From Tumebacillus algifaecis (GTDB taxonomy: Bacteria; Bacillota; Bacilli; Tumebacillales; Tumebacillaceae): a stretch of DNA of 64,000 nt. The first letter of the stretch is position 1. The number at the start of each line of letters is the position of its first letter. The notes under the pieces are model-generated. The model saw only the letters and a program-made list of their open reading frames with translations, searched no databases and was not told the origin of the DNA. This document shows positions 16,074 through 24,394 of the stretch, piece by piece. Made by a program: the position numbers and the translations under genes. The DNA lies in assembly GCF_002243515.1 (NCBI RefSeq), contig NZ_CP022657.1, forward strand, positions 960,001 to 1,024,000, read 5' to 3'.

Positions 16074-17264
16074 ATGGCGAAGTTCAACAAATTCGCAACT
16101 GCGTTCGTGGCAGTCGCAATGACCGCATCCCTGCTTCCGGTAGCAGGCGTTTCCGCAGCATCTGCGGACGTAAAACCGGCTGTAGTAGCAAACACCACCG
16201 GTACTGACCAACTCATCGTTACGTTCAAAGCTGGCAAAACAGACGTATCTGCGTCTGTAGCAAAAGCTCACGGCGCATCGGTGAAGAAAACCACCGCTAC
16301 TGGCAAGAAGATCCTGAAAGTTGATGCTGACAAAGCGGCTGACGTTCTCGCTCAACTGAAAGCTGACCCGAACGTTGAATCTGCAGAATTCGACCAAATC
16401 CTGTCGGTCGATGTAACTACGCCGAACGATCCGTCCTACGGCAGCCAATACCACTTGACTCGCATCCAAGCGAACTCCGCTTGGGACTTCTATACAGGTT
16501 CTACTGCAGTTAAAATCGCAATCGTTGACACCGGCGTTGACTTGACTCACCCGGACCTGTCTTCCAAAATCGTTGCTGGTTACAACTTCGTAAGCGGCAC
16601 TACGAACGCGAACGATGACCACGGCCACGGTACGCACTGCGCAGGTATCGCAGCTGCTAACACCAACAACTCCACGAACGGTGCAGGTGTTGACTGGAAC
16701 GCTCGTATCATGCCGGTTAAAGTTCTGAACGCAGCTGGTTCGGGCTACACTTCCGACATCTCCGCTGGCGTACGTTGGGCTGCTGACAACGGCGCGAAAG
16801 TAATCTCCATGTCCTTGGGCGGCGGCAGCTACTCCGCTAGCTTCCAAGCGGATATCGACTACGCATGGGGCAAAGGTGCTGTTATCGTAGCGGCTGCTGG
16901 TAACAACGGCAACACGGCTGTTCAATACCCGGCTAACTACAACAACGTTGTGTCCGTTGCTGCAACCACCAGCACTGACGGAAAAGCTTCCTTCTCCACC
17001 TACGGCACTTGGGTTGACATCGCTGCTCCGGGCAACGCGATCCTCTCCACTGCTAGAGGCGGCGGCATGACCACGATGTCCGGTACCTCGATGGCTACTC
17101 CGGTAGTTGCAGGTGTTGCAGGTCTGGTATGGCAGCGCTACGGCACTTCCGCTTCCCCGGCAACCATCGTTAACAAGATCCATTCGACTGCTGACGTGAT
17201 CACCGGCACCGGTTCCTGGTGGATCCATGGCCGCGTAAACGCATACAAAGCGGTTACTCTGTAA
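16074..17264 (+). CDS. secreted subtilisin-family serine protease (thermitase-like)
   Basis: A 396-residue extracellular endopeptidase with all canonical S8 features. Signal peptide about residues 1-29 (ending VSAA), I9-type propeptide with LIVTFKAGKTDVSASV, then catalytic domain with Asp152 (IVDTGVD), His185 (HGHGTHCAG), oxyanion Asn277 (AAAGNNG) and Ser339 (SGTSMATP). Codon use is narrower than in its neighbours, rich in GCT, GTT, AAC and CGT, as in highly expressed genes. It has its own promoter, leader hairpin, strong RBS and terminator. It is the likely active enzyme of the cluster, secreted for protein degradation. Confidence 0.95.
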   Translation: MAKFNKFATAFVAVAMTASLLPVAGVSAASADVKPAVVANTTGTDQLIVTFKAGKTDVSASVAKAHGASVKKTTATGKKILKVDADKAADVLAQLKADPNVESAEFDQILSVDVTTPNDPSYGSQYHLTRIQANSAWDFYTGSTAVKIAIVDTGVDLTHPDLSSKIVAGYNFVSGTTNANDDHGHGTHCAGIAAANTNNSTNGAGVDWNARIMPVKVLNAAGSGYTSDISAGVRWAADNGAKVISMSLGGGSYSASFQADIDYAWGKGAVIVAAAGNNGNTAVQYPANYNNVVSVAATTSTDGKASFSTYGTWVDIAAPGNAILSTARGGGMTTMSGTSMATPVVAGVAGLVWQRYGTSASPATIVNKIHSTADVITGTGSWWIHGRVNAYKAVTL

Positions 17265-17281
17265 TCGATCTATATGAGCGG

Positions 17282-17313
17282 AAAGGCACCCTGATCATCA
17301 GGGTGCCTTTCTA
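17282..17313 (+). terminator. Rho-independent terminator of subtilase gene
   Basis: AAAGGCACCCTGA/TCAGGGTGCCTTT hairpin with a four-base loop, symmetric A and T ends. Confidence 0.9.
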
Positions 17314-17327
17314 TTATGTAAACCAAT

Positions 17328-17420
17328 TTCGGCGGCATGTGCACCATGTCCGGTACTTCACGAGCAACAACCGAAAGCCACCACTTAGCCTTTCGTGGCA
17401 AGTGGGTCGTTTTTTTCTGA
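17328..17420 (+). pseudogene. relic of a fourth subtilase gene (active-site fragment)
   Basis: One frame reads FGGMCTMSGTSRATTE, nearly the active-site segment GGMTTMSGTSMATP of the intact gene just upstream. About 25 of 30 bases agree between 17331-17360 and 17063-17092. The agreement stops after this segment, and the frame ends at TGA 17418-17420. The remaining part holds a hairpin and T run that could act as a terminator. A leftover of tandem duplication is the likely origin. Confidence 0.5.
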
Positions 17421-17498
17421 TTGATTGAAGTAGTAATGACCAAACGTGCGTCTACATAGATGGAGAACTGAGATGAAACTGTGGAAGGAGGAGTCTGA

Positions 17499-18443
17499 AT
17501 GAAAGCGATCAAAATCACAGCAGCGACCGTGCTGATATGCTTGATACTAGGTGCGGCGCTCAGCGCGTACACTTGGTTCAACCGAGAAGCGCGGGATTAT
17601 GACGAACATACAACGTTTGACGGAAACAAAGTGACAGCGGTTCAAGTCCGAGCCTTTAGCACCGATGTCAACCTTTTGAAATCGAACGATGACAACGTAC
17701 ATGTGGATTTCACCGGCCAAGTGCTGCGCGGCGGAATTGGCGGCCGGGAGTACGAACTGAACACAGACCTGCAAGGAGAAACGCTGTCGATCGAACTCCG
17801 GCACAAATCGCATTTCCAGCTCGGAATCTTGGAGGAGCGCAATCTCCGCCTTGAGGTGCGCGTCCCGGAGAAATTGTACAATGAGCTGAGCGTCACCACA
17901 GCTTCTGGGGATGTGCAAGCAACAGGGCAGCAAGCTGAGACCATGACGATCAAAACGTCATCGGGCGATATTCGAGGGCGGGACCTGCAAGGCAAGCGTT
18001 TGCAGGTTAGTAGCACGTCGGGCGAACAGGATTTGCAAAATATGATCGGGGAAGTGCATCTGGAAAGCACGTCAGGCGACATCACCTTGCGCAAATGGAC
18101 CGGAGAGCGGATCGAAGTGCAGTCCAGCTCAGGTGAGCAACGCCTGCTCGATCTGACCGGGAAAGTGCGCGCGCACGCCACCTCTGGTAATCTCCGCATC
18201 GGGATGATCGCGCTACATGAAGGAATCGATCTGTTGACCACTTCTGGCGATGTCGAACTGCTTCTGCCGACCACAGCCTTTTACAAACTGAACTTCCGCT
18301 CCGCGTCAGGGAATGCGAGCGTTGCTTTCCCGATGGATGCGTCTGTCAAAGAGGATCATCGGCTGACGGCAACCATTGGCGATGGCGGACCGACAGTCCA
18401 GATCGAAACGTCGAGCGGAGATCTGCGCATTCTGAAAGATTGA
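17499..18443 (+). CDS. DUF4097-type beta-repeat membrane-anchored protein
   Basis: A 314-residue protein with an N-terminal membrane segment (about residues 5-24) and an outer domain made of repeated Ser-Gly-Asp/Glu turns: TASGDV, TSSGDI, STSGEQ, STSGDI, SSSGEQ, TSGDV, SASGN, TSSGDL. Their regular spacing suggests stacked beta strands, as in DUF4097/YvlB C-terminal domains. AAGGAGG precedes ATG. Relatives often belong to cell-envelope stress genes, but no partner is present here. Function not known. Confidence 0.75.
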   Translation: MKAIKITAATVLICLILGAALSAYTWFNREARDYDEHTTFDGNKVTAVQVRAFSTDVNLLKSNDDNVHVDFTGQVLRGGIGGREYELNTDLQGETLSIELRHKSHFQLGILEERNLRLEVRVPEKLYNELSVTTASGDVQATGQQAETMTIKTSSGDIRGRDLQGKRLQVSSTSGEQDLQNMIGEVHLESTSGDITLRKWTGERIEVQSSSGEQRLLDLTGKVRAHATSGNLRIGMIALHEGIDLLTTSGDVELLLPTTAFYKLNFRSASGNASVAFPMDASVKEDHRLTATIGDGGPTVQIETSSGDLRILKD

Positions 18444-18449
18444 GTTAGC

Positions 18450-18481
18450 AGGCGGGGACATGAGCGCCCTGCCTATTTTTA
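18450..18481 (+). terminator. possible terminator
   Basis: AGGCGGGG (18450-18457) can pair imperfectly with CCCTGCCT (18467-18474), followed by ATTTTT. Weaker than the other terminators in this window. Confidence 0.4.
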
Positions 18482-18594
18482 CTCTCGACCGTCAGATCAC
18501 ACGAGTTTACTACGTATCCATTAGTAAGAAGCGAGCAGGTATGGCAAAAAGTCAGAATATTGAGTATAATAAAACAAAGAAGGGGGGGATGTTG

Positions 18595-19230
18595 ATGGCC
18601 AAGCAGAATTGGGACGCCGAATACTGCGATGTCAGCATGGAACTGCAGAAGTCCGATCTGGAGCAATTTTTGGGAAAGCTGGTGCAAAGCGGTGCCAGCA
18701 TGCACTGGCGGGAAGGGCAGGACGGCGTGATCCTCAAGGTGATCACCGCCATCGATAAACAGGAGTTCCGCTTCGCTCAGCAAGCCGGAAAGTTTATCCT
18801 GACCGGAACGTATCACCTGCATGATATGGGGTTGATTCAAGCGTTTCAATTTACTTTGTTTCGTGCAAGAGGATGTGCCGTGATCAAACATTTTACGGAA
18901 GGGCCGATCTTGATTTCAAAAATAACGAATGGGGAGGCGCAATCGATTATGGAACTCAATGGACCACGTAAAAAAGTTGTGTACGAAAAACCGATTCATG
19001 TGTCGAGTGAAGATGTGATCAAAGCGTTTAAAAGCCAAGCGATCGCCAAACGAATTCCTGTGTTGCGGCTGGAGTTGGACTATGAACTGGTCTCGTTGCA
19101 AGATGCGATTGCAGCGGAAGATCATGTGGAGATGAATCGTGTCAAAGTTCGGCTCGAAGAACTGCGGCGCGAGATGATGATCTATGAGGTGTTTCCACAA
19201 AAAATTGCCGGAGGTACACAGCCGAAGTGA
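18595..19230 (+). CDS. hypothetical protein, 211 aa
   Basis: I do not recognise this soluble protein. It starts MAKQNWDAEYCDVSMELQ, has a mixed alpha/beta first part up to about residue 130, and a charged helical C-terminus (LDYELVSLQDAIAAEDHVEM) faintly like the IDEAL motif region of YpiB-type proteins; this likeness is weak. ATG 18595 follows a purine-rich AAGAAGGGGGGG; an ATG two codons upstream is too close to it. The frame is open to 18460 but that part has no start with a binding site. It is single-gene, with a strong terminator downstream. Confidence 0.65.
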   Translation: MAKQNWDAEYCDVSMELQKSDLEQFLGKLVQSGASMHWREGQDGVILKVITAIDKQEFRFAQQAGKFILTGTYHLHDMGLIQAFQFTLFRARGCAVIKHFTEGPILISKITNGEAQSIMELNGPRKKVVYEKPIHVSSEDVIKAFKSQAIAKRIPVLRLELDYELVSLQDAIAAEDHVEMNRVKVRLEELRREMMIYEVFPQKIAGGTQPK

Positions 19231-19256
19231 TGGAGCTTACAATTGAATGCCAGCTG

Positions 19257-19313
19257 AAAAGGTGACAGGGACGTTCCAAACTCGCGTGGAGAGGAAACCC
19301 TGTCGCCTTTTTG
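19257..19313 (+). terminator. long-stem Rho-independent terminator
   Basis: AAAAGGTGACAGGG (19257-19270) pairs with CCCTGTCGCCTTTT (19298-19311), one wobble, with a 27-base loop and a T run. Confidence 0.8.
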
Positions 19314-19477
19314 TCTGTCAGGCTTCAAGCTGTGGGATGGCCTTGTCGTGCTCGCCTAGCACGATAGCATGTTGTCGAGTACGATAGCAAGAGATAGCAA
19401 GATATGTAACAAATTTTTCGCAGAACCGGCGGGGAAACTATCCCTGTGTAGCTTTCCCAAAAGGAGCGTGTAAACAG

Positions 19478-19744
19478 ATGACGATGAAGTTTGTGAACGA
19501 TCTCTACAGCCACTACAGAGAACAACTGGTCGGTGATGAGGAAGATGCGGTCGTCATCGTCTCTGGGATCTTGGAAGAGTTAAAAAGCGATCATTTGCTC
19601 GACATCATTCGGCAGATGAATCGCCAAGAACTGTACGAAATGTTAGGGCGCTATCTGGTCGAACAACTGCGTGAGAAAATGACCAAAGAGGGGGTCGGCA
19701 AGCACCGAGGAGAAATTACCACCTCGAGCGGTGACATCCATTGA
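19478..19744 (+). CDS. small acidic protein, DUF6154-like
   Basis: An 88-residue protein: MTMKFVNDLYSHYREQLVGD, then EEDAVVIVSGILEELKSDHL, DIIRQMNRQELYEMLGRYLV and a polar tail. It resembles small Bacillus proteins grouped as DUF6154, judged from memory. AAAGGAG lies 12 bases before ATG 19478. The region upstream (19355-19410) repeats the octamer CGATAGCA or close variants three times. Function unknown; next comes a CDF transporter gene 122 bases downstream. Confidence 0.6.
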   Translation: MTMKFVNDLYSHYREQLVGDEEDAVVIVSGILEELKSDHLLDIIRQMNRQELYEMLGRYLVEQLREKMTKEGVGKHRGEITTSSGDIH

Positions 19745-19866
19745 GCGTGCAGGGACGGGAGCCCAAGGCGTTTGTTGCCCGCGCCCAACAACGTTTCCGT
19801 AGACTAAAACGGGGTTCAGAGGGTACCATCTTACATGCAGAGTCTAATGAGATGGGAGCGGGGACG

Positions 19867-20748
19867 ATGGATGACAAGCAAGCGATGATGAAACAGGGAG
19901 AACGTGGTGCATGGATCAGCATAGTGGCCTATCTGATTTTGTCTGCACTGAAGCTGTTCATCGGCTACGTGTCCGATTCGAAAGCTCTGTTTGCCGACGG
20001 GTTGAATAACTCGACGGACATCGTAGCTTCAGTCGCCGTGCTGGTGGGTCTGCGCATTGCGCGCAAACCTGCCGATGAAGACCACAAATACGGTCATTAT
20101 CGGGCGGAGACGGTGGCGACGTTCATCGCGGCGCTGATCATGGCGGGCGTAGGCATCAATGTGTTGTGGGATGCGATACAGAGCATGATCCACCGCGACT
20201 TTGCCGTGCCAGATCCGATTGGGATGTGGGTGGCTCTGTTCTCGGCTGGCGTCATGCTGTTTGTCGGGCAGTACAATCTACGCCTTGGCAAGCGGATCAA
20301 GTCCCAGGCGGTGCTGGCCGCAGCAGCGGACAACCGTTCGGACGCCTTCGTTTCGATCGGTGCGTTTGTCGGGATTTTGGGTGCCCAGTTCGGATGGCAT
20401 TGGCTCGATCCGATCGCTGCGCTGTTGGTGGCAGTGATCATATTAAAGACGGCCTATGGGATTTTCCGAGAAGCGACGCACGCCTTGACCGACGGGTATG
20501 ATGAGGAACATCTGAAACTGCTGGAAGGCATGATCCTATGCGTGCCACAGGTGCGCTCGATCATCGACATCAAAGCCCGCACGCATGGCAGCAATGTGTA
20601 CGTAGATGCGGTGATCGGTGTCGATGCAGAGCTTACGGTTGGCGAATCGCATGATATCACCGAGCAGATTGAACAGTTGTTGTTTGAAGAGGAGCAGATC
20701 GAATATGTCCACATCCATGTCGAACCGGTGGATGATTCGTTAAAATAG
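19867..20748 (+). CDS. cation diffusion facilitator family transporter
   Basis: A 293-residue CDF antiporter that exports divalent metals such as Zn, Fe, Mn or Co. Six hydrophobic segments precede a cytoplasmic domain. Metal-site signatures are FADGLNNSTDIVAS in helix 2, HKYGHYRAETVA after it and AAADNRSDAFVS in helix 5; the C-terminal domain ends EYVHIHVEPVDDS. The frame is open back to 19741, but GGAGCGGGG before ATG 19867 and the family start support the shorter form. Which metal is carried cannot be said. Confidence 0.9.
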   Translation: MDDKQAMMKQGERGAWISIVAYLILSALKLFIGYVSDSKALFADGLNNSTDIVASVAVLVGLRIARKPADEDHKYGHYRAETVATFIAALIMAGVGINVLWDAIQSMIHRDFAVPDPIGMWVALFSAGVMLFVGQYNLRLGKRIKSQAVLAAAADNRSDAFVSIGAFVGILGAQFGWHWLDPIAALLVAVIILKTAYGIFREATHALTDGYDEEHLKLLEGMILCVPQVRSIIDIKARTHGSNVYVDAVIGVDAELTVGESHDITEQIEQLLFEEEQIEYVHIHVEPVDDSLK

Positions 20749-20776
20749 GGACACCCTGAGGGGTGTCCTCTCTTTA
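20749..20776 (+). terminator. Rho-independent terminator
   Basis: GGACACCC-TGAG-GGGTGTCC followed by a T-rich tail; begins at the transporter stop codon. Confidence 0.8.
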
Positions 20777-20926
20777 TTTCGGCGGACTGCTCGTGTTGCA
20801 CGAACAATCAGACATATGATTGTAATAATTCTACAATTGCATTTTGTTCAGGTTTTGCCCATACTAAGACTGTTATCCCCATTTCGCGATATTGCGATTG
20901 GGAGAGGATCATGGGAGGTACGTCCA

Positions 20927-22291
20927 GTGCAGAAAATTCACTTCGTGGGAATCAAAGGCTCAGGGATTAGTGCGCTCGCACAAGTGTACGCACGCATGGG
21001 CTGCGAGGTGACCGGTTCGGACACAGACGCGGTTTTCTTTACGGATGAACTGCTGCGCCAGGCTGGCATCACGCAGATCTCCGGACCGTCTGCCCACAAT
21101 GTACAAGACGCAGATATCGTCTGCCACTCTCCGGCATACGGAGATGATCATATCGAGATTAAAACAGCAAGAGAACTTGGCATCGAAGTGCTGACCTACC
21201 CGCAGATGCTTGGCCGTTTGATGGAAAGTCGGATGGAATCGACCGTCACCGTCTCCGGCACGCATGGGAAGACGACGACCACTTCGATGATCGCCAACAT
21301 GCTCTTGTTTGCCGAACTCGATCCGCTGGCCATCATCGGCAGCAAGAACTACAACATCGGCACCAACGGTCGGTATGGAACTGGCCATCTGGTGGCTGAG
21401 GCGTGCGAGTATCGCCGCAATTTTCATAACTATAGCCCTAAAATTGCGATCATCAACAACATCGACTTTGACCATCCGGACTATTTTTCAGGGATCGACG
21501 ATGTGTTCGATGCCTTTCAGACCTTTGTGGACAAAGTGCCTGAAGATGGTCATTTGATCACTTGGGGAGATCAAGCGCTGTGCCGTCAACTCGTCTCCAC
21601 AGGTAAGATTCTCTATTTTGGATTGAATCATACAAATGACATCTATGCGACCGATGTGACAGAGCAGCGCGGGATGATCAGCTTCATGGCATGGGAACGC
21701 GGACAGCAGCTGGGAACGATTGAGGTGCGCGCGATCGGCGAACATAACGTATTGAATGTGCTCGCTGCGATCACCTTGTCGCGAATCTTGCAGGTTCCGT
21801 TCGAGGCGGTACAAAAGTCGTTTACCAATTTTGGCGGGGTGTATCGTCGCTTCGACTATCTCGGCCGTCTGGGCGATGTTGAGGTGTACGATGACTATGC
21901 GCATCATCCGAGTGAGATTGAGGCGACGCTCAAAGCGGTGAAGCGTTCGTTCGCACGCGATCACCTGCTCACCGTGTTTCAACCGCACACGGTCTCGCGG
22001 ACGTTAGCATTCCTCGACGAATTTGCCGACGCGCTGACGCTTTCCGATGAAGTGATGCTGGTCAAGATCTATCAATCGGCTCGTGAAGTGGGCGATCGTG
22101 CGGAAGAATTGACCAATCTGCTCGCCGAGCGAATTGCGGCGCGCGGCAAGACCGTTCATCTCGTGAACACACTGGAAGAGGGCACAGAATGGATTTTGCA
22201 ACAACGTGCCGGAAAAGCGGGCTTGGTGCTGACGATGGGCGCGGGCGACATCCGCGGCATCGGCGAACGATTGATCGCGGTACATGTATAA
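20927..22291 (+). CDS. murC: UDP-N-acetylmuramate-L-alanine ligase
   Basis: A 454-residue Mur ligase that adds L-Ala to UDP-MurNAc in peptidoglycan synthesis, in the cytoplasm. Motifs: N-terminal VGIKGSGISALAQVY with the SGxSA turn of MurC, ATP loop VSGTHGKTTTTSMIA, IINNIDFDHPDYF, and in the third domain VYDDYAHHPSEIEATL. The frame continues to 20816, but GTG 20927 with GGGAGGT seven bases upstream gives the normal MurC start MQKIHFVGIKG. It stands alone, away from a mur cluster. A Mpl-like muropeptide ligase is the main alternative because the family members are close. Confidence 0.82.
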   Translation: MQKIHFVGIKGSGISALAQVYARMGCEVTGSDTDAVFFTDELLRQAGITQISGPSAHNVQDADIVCHSPAYGDDHIEIKTARELGIEVLTYPQMLGRLMESRMESTVTVSGTHGKTTTTSMIANMLLFAELDPLAIIGSKNYNIGTNGRYGTGHLVAEACEYRRNFHNYSPKIAIINNIDFDHPDYFSGIDDVFDAFQTFVDKVPEDGHLITWGDQALCRQLVSTGKILYFGLNHTNDIYATDVTEQRGMISFMAWERGQQLGTIEVRAIGEHNVLNVLAAITLSRILQVPFEAVQKSFTNFGGVYRRFDYLGRLGDVEVYDDYAHHPSEIEATLKAVKRSFARDHLLTVFQPHTVSRTLAFLDEFADALTLSDEVMLVKIYQSAREVGDRAEELTNLLAERIAARGKTVHLVNTLEEGTEWILQQRAGKAGLVLTMGAGDIRGIGERLIAVHV

Positions 22292-22316
22292 CGAGAAGCA
22301 ATCATCTGATCATCAG

Positions 22317-22346
22317 AACCGGGGGGAACCCCGGTTTATTTTTTTG
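22317..22346 (+). terminator. Rho-independent terminator of murC
   Basis: AACCGGGG-GGAA-CCCCGGTT followed by TA and seven T. Confidence 0.88.
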
Positions 22347-22348
22347 TA

Positions 22349-22365
22349 ACGAAAATCGTTTTCGT
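22349..22365 (+). promoter_or_regulatory. perfect inverted repeat before ECF sigma operon
   Basis: ACGAAAA-TCG-TTTTCGT, two seven-base arms around three bases, 32 bases before the sigma factor start. It directly follows the murC terminator, so it belongs to the sigma operon's control region. TGTAAC just upstream and CGTG within the repeat loosely recall ECF promoter boxes but are only 12 bases apart. Binding protein unknown. Confidence 0.5.
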
Positions 22366-22396
22366 GACCACCAATAGTCAGAAAGGGGGCGAGCGC

Positions 22397-22954
22397 GTGA
22401 AAGGAGAGACGGAGAGACTCTTCCGCGAGCTGTACAACGATCATTACGGGGATGTCTACCGTTTTGTGCGGCAGTCGGTACAGCATCGCGAAGAGGTTGA
22501 AGATCTCGTGCAAGATATTTTCATTCAAGCATATCGCAATTTTGAAAAATTTCGCGGCGAGTGCGGATATAAGACTTGGCTTTTTGCCATCGCTCACAAT
22601 CAGCTCAACTCGATGTGGCGCAAGTTTTTCCGGCGAAAACGCATCGCAAAGCAGTATGAACAGGACATCAAAGCGGAAGCAGAAGCGAGCTACACGATGG
22701 AGGCCGAATGGGAGCAGCGCTTGCTCAGCAGCGAATTGCATGTGGCGCTTGAACAGTTGTCCGAGCAGTATCGGGAAGTGATCGTGCTGCGCTATCTGCA
22801 TGATTTTTCGGTGTCCGATGCGGCGATCATCATGAACACGAACGACACGAGGGTGCGTGTGCTGACCCACCGCGCCATCATCAAACTGCGCGACATTTGG
22901 GAACGAGGGGAGGAACTTGCATGCAAGATCGAGTCGAACTACCAGAAAGTTTAG
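22397..22954 (+). CDS. ECF-type RNA polymerase sigma factor
   Basis: A 185-residue group 4 sigma factor. Region 2 spans YNDHYGDVYRFVRQSVQHRE, VEDLVQDIFIQAYRNF and the promoter-melting KTWLFAIAHNQLNSMWR; region 4 has ALEQLSEQYREVIVLRYLHD and the HTH FSVSDAAIIMNTNDTRVRV. Start GTG 22397 has AAAGGGGG seven bases upstream. Its end overlaps the membrane protein gene by 34 bases, the usual sigma/anti-sigma coupling. The target regulon is not visible. Confidence 0.9.
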   Translation: MKGETERLFRELYNDHYGDVYRFVRQSVQHREEVEDLVQDIFIQAYRNFEKFRGECGYKTWLFAIAHNQLNSMWRKFFRRKRIAKQYEQDIKAEAEASYTMEAEWEQRLLSSELHVALEQLSEQYREVIVLRYLHDFSVSDAAIIMNTNDTRVRVLTHRAIIKLRDIWERGEELACKIESNYQKV

Positions 22955-24261
22955 AGCGAGCGTTCGAGCAATTGAAAACGACCCCGACCGATTTTGAACT
23001 GGCCAAGGAACGGGCGGCCGCTTGGGAGCAGGTGCGGCAAACAGGGCGGCGCCGACTGTTTTGGTCAAAATGGAATCATTTGCTGACAGGAGTTGTCGGT
23101 CTTGCCGTGGTAGCACTGGCCATTTTCATCCCCGTGCGGATGGAAGGCTTTCTGTCGAGTGGCCAGCCTCTTCCACCCGAGACCAAAGTGCCGAGCGTCC
23201 AATCGGGTGATCAGGATGATTGGAAGCAGAGGGAGACCAAGTACAAATCGCTCGGGTTCACCATGTTCTATCGGTCCCCTGAGCGCAACGTAGAGCTGAT
23301 CTATAACGCGGAAGCAGTTTTTGTCGTTCAGGATGGCGAGTGGACGCAGTTGTTTGCCTTTACGCCCGACGAGCAGATCAGTTTTTACGGGGAGCGTGAC
23401 GATTCGATCGCGCTGCTTGTCAAAAATGTTACAAAGCAGCGCGCGAATGTTGAGGATCGCCTGTATCTGCTCGATTTCAACACCTTGCAGGTACAAAAGC
23501 TGGCGACAACAGGTGAGATTCTGGTGCAACGAGAAGGGGATATGCGGACAGACAAGGTGATCTTCGCGCAACTCGACCACTCGACCCTAACTCAGCAAAT
23601 CGTGGCGGCGGAGTGGAAGAGCGGCAAGCTGGACGTTCTGCTCGAAACGAAGGAACGCTATTATAACCAACTTGTGATGGAAGACGAGTATGTGGTGATC
23701 AGCAACGGGTATCAGATTCTGTTGAAGCAGGGCGACAAAGAGTGGGTAACGCTCGCCGAGTCGAAAAATGGAACGGCTAAAGTGGTGCGCGCAGAGCAGG
23801 GTGTCCTGCATTTTCTTGCCGACTTCGTTCGCGACGAGCCGAACAAGAAAATGACGGGCTGGCAGCATACTTTCTATCAGTACCGCCTGCGAACATATGA
23901 ATTGATACCGATCATGGCGGCAGGCTCCGAGACGAGAATCATCATGACCGAGACGCCTGGGCCTTACGAGTATCTGGTCTCGACCTGGGGGGAGAATGAA
24001 CCTTACGAACCGACGACCAGTTCGAAAATGCGCTATGGGAGGTTGCAGTTGTGGCAGGTTGGCGCCGATGGAAAAACGTCGCAAAAAATATGGGATCGGC
24101 CCGACGTGAGTTATATGGATCGCGTTCCGATGATCACGGGGCCAGAGACATACCCGACTCGAGTGCTCAAACTGATCCCCGGCCCGGAGAGCAATTGGTC
24201 CCTGTCTGTGGACCTGGAGAGCGGAGTGGTCAAAGAAGAAACAAACGTGAAGCAAAACTAG
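22921..24261 (+). CDS. putative membrane-bound anti-sigma factor
   Basis: A 446-residue protein with a cytoplasmic N-terminus (about residues 1-45, ESLERAFEQLKTTPTDFELA), one membrane segment at about 49-68 and a large outer domain rich in beta strands. This layout and the 34-base overlap with the sigma gene suggest it holds the sigma factor at the membrane and senses an outside signal. No HxxxCxxC zinc motif is seen. ATG 22921 has GGGGAGG upstream; the frame is open to 22897. Family not recognised; role rests on context. Confidence 0.65.
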   Translation: MQDRVELPESLERAFEQLKTTPTDFELAKERAAAWEQVRQTGRRRLFWSKWNHLLTGVVGLAVVALAIFIPVRMEGFLSSGQPLPPETKVPSVQSGDQDDWKQRETKYKSLGFTMFYRSPERNVELIYNAEAVFVVQDGEWTQLFAFTPDEQISFYGERDDSIALLVKNVTKQRANVEDRLYLLDFNTLQVQKLATTGEILVQREGDMRTDKVIFAQLDHSTLTQQIVAAEWKSGKLDVLLETKERYYNQLVMEDEYVVISNGYQILLKQGDKEWVTLAESKNGTAKVVRAEQGVLHFLADFVRDEPNKKMTGWQHTFYQYRLRTYELIPIMAAGSETRIIMTETPGPYEYLVSTWGENEPYEPTTSSKMRYGRLQLWQVGADGKTSQKIWDRPDVSYMDRVPMITGPETYPTRVLKLIPGPESNWSLSVDLESGVVKEETNVKQN

Positions 24262-24269
24262 CAGATTGG

Positions 24270-24298
24270 CACCTCGCGTCTCGTTGCGGGGTGTTTTT
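24270..24298 (+). terminator. Rho-independent terminator
   Basis: CACCTCGC (24270-24277) pairs with GCGGGGTG (24286-24293), one wobble, followed by five T. Confidence 0.82.
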
Positions 24299-24394
24299 CT
24301 TTTGCAAGATTGAGGGAACTTTTCTATAATGAAGGGGTTGAGAGTTTACCACGGAACCTGCGGGCAACCGCTTGACAAAGGGGATAGATAATAC

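Noticed and set aside
19355-19410. CRISPR-like or iteron repeat (CGATAGCA variants)
   Set aside because: Only three short, unevenly spaced copies; no spacers of constant length and no cas or replication gene near.
20816-20926. N-terminal extension of murC
   Set aside because: No binding site for the upstream start; GTG 20927 with GGGAGGT gives the normal MurC N-terminus.
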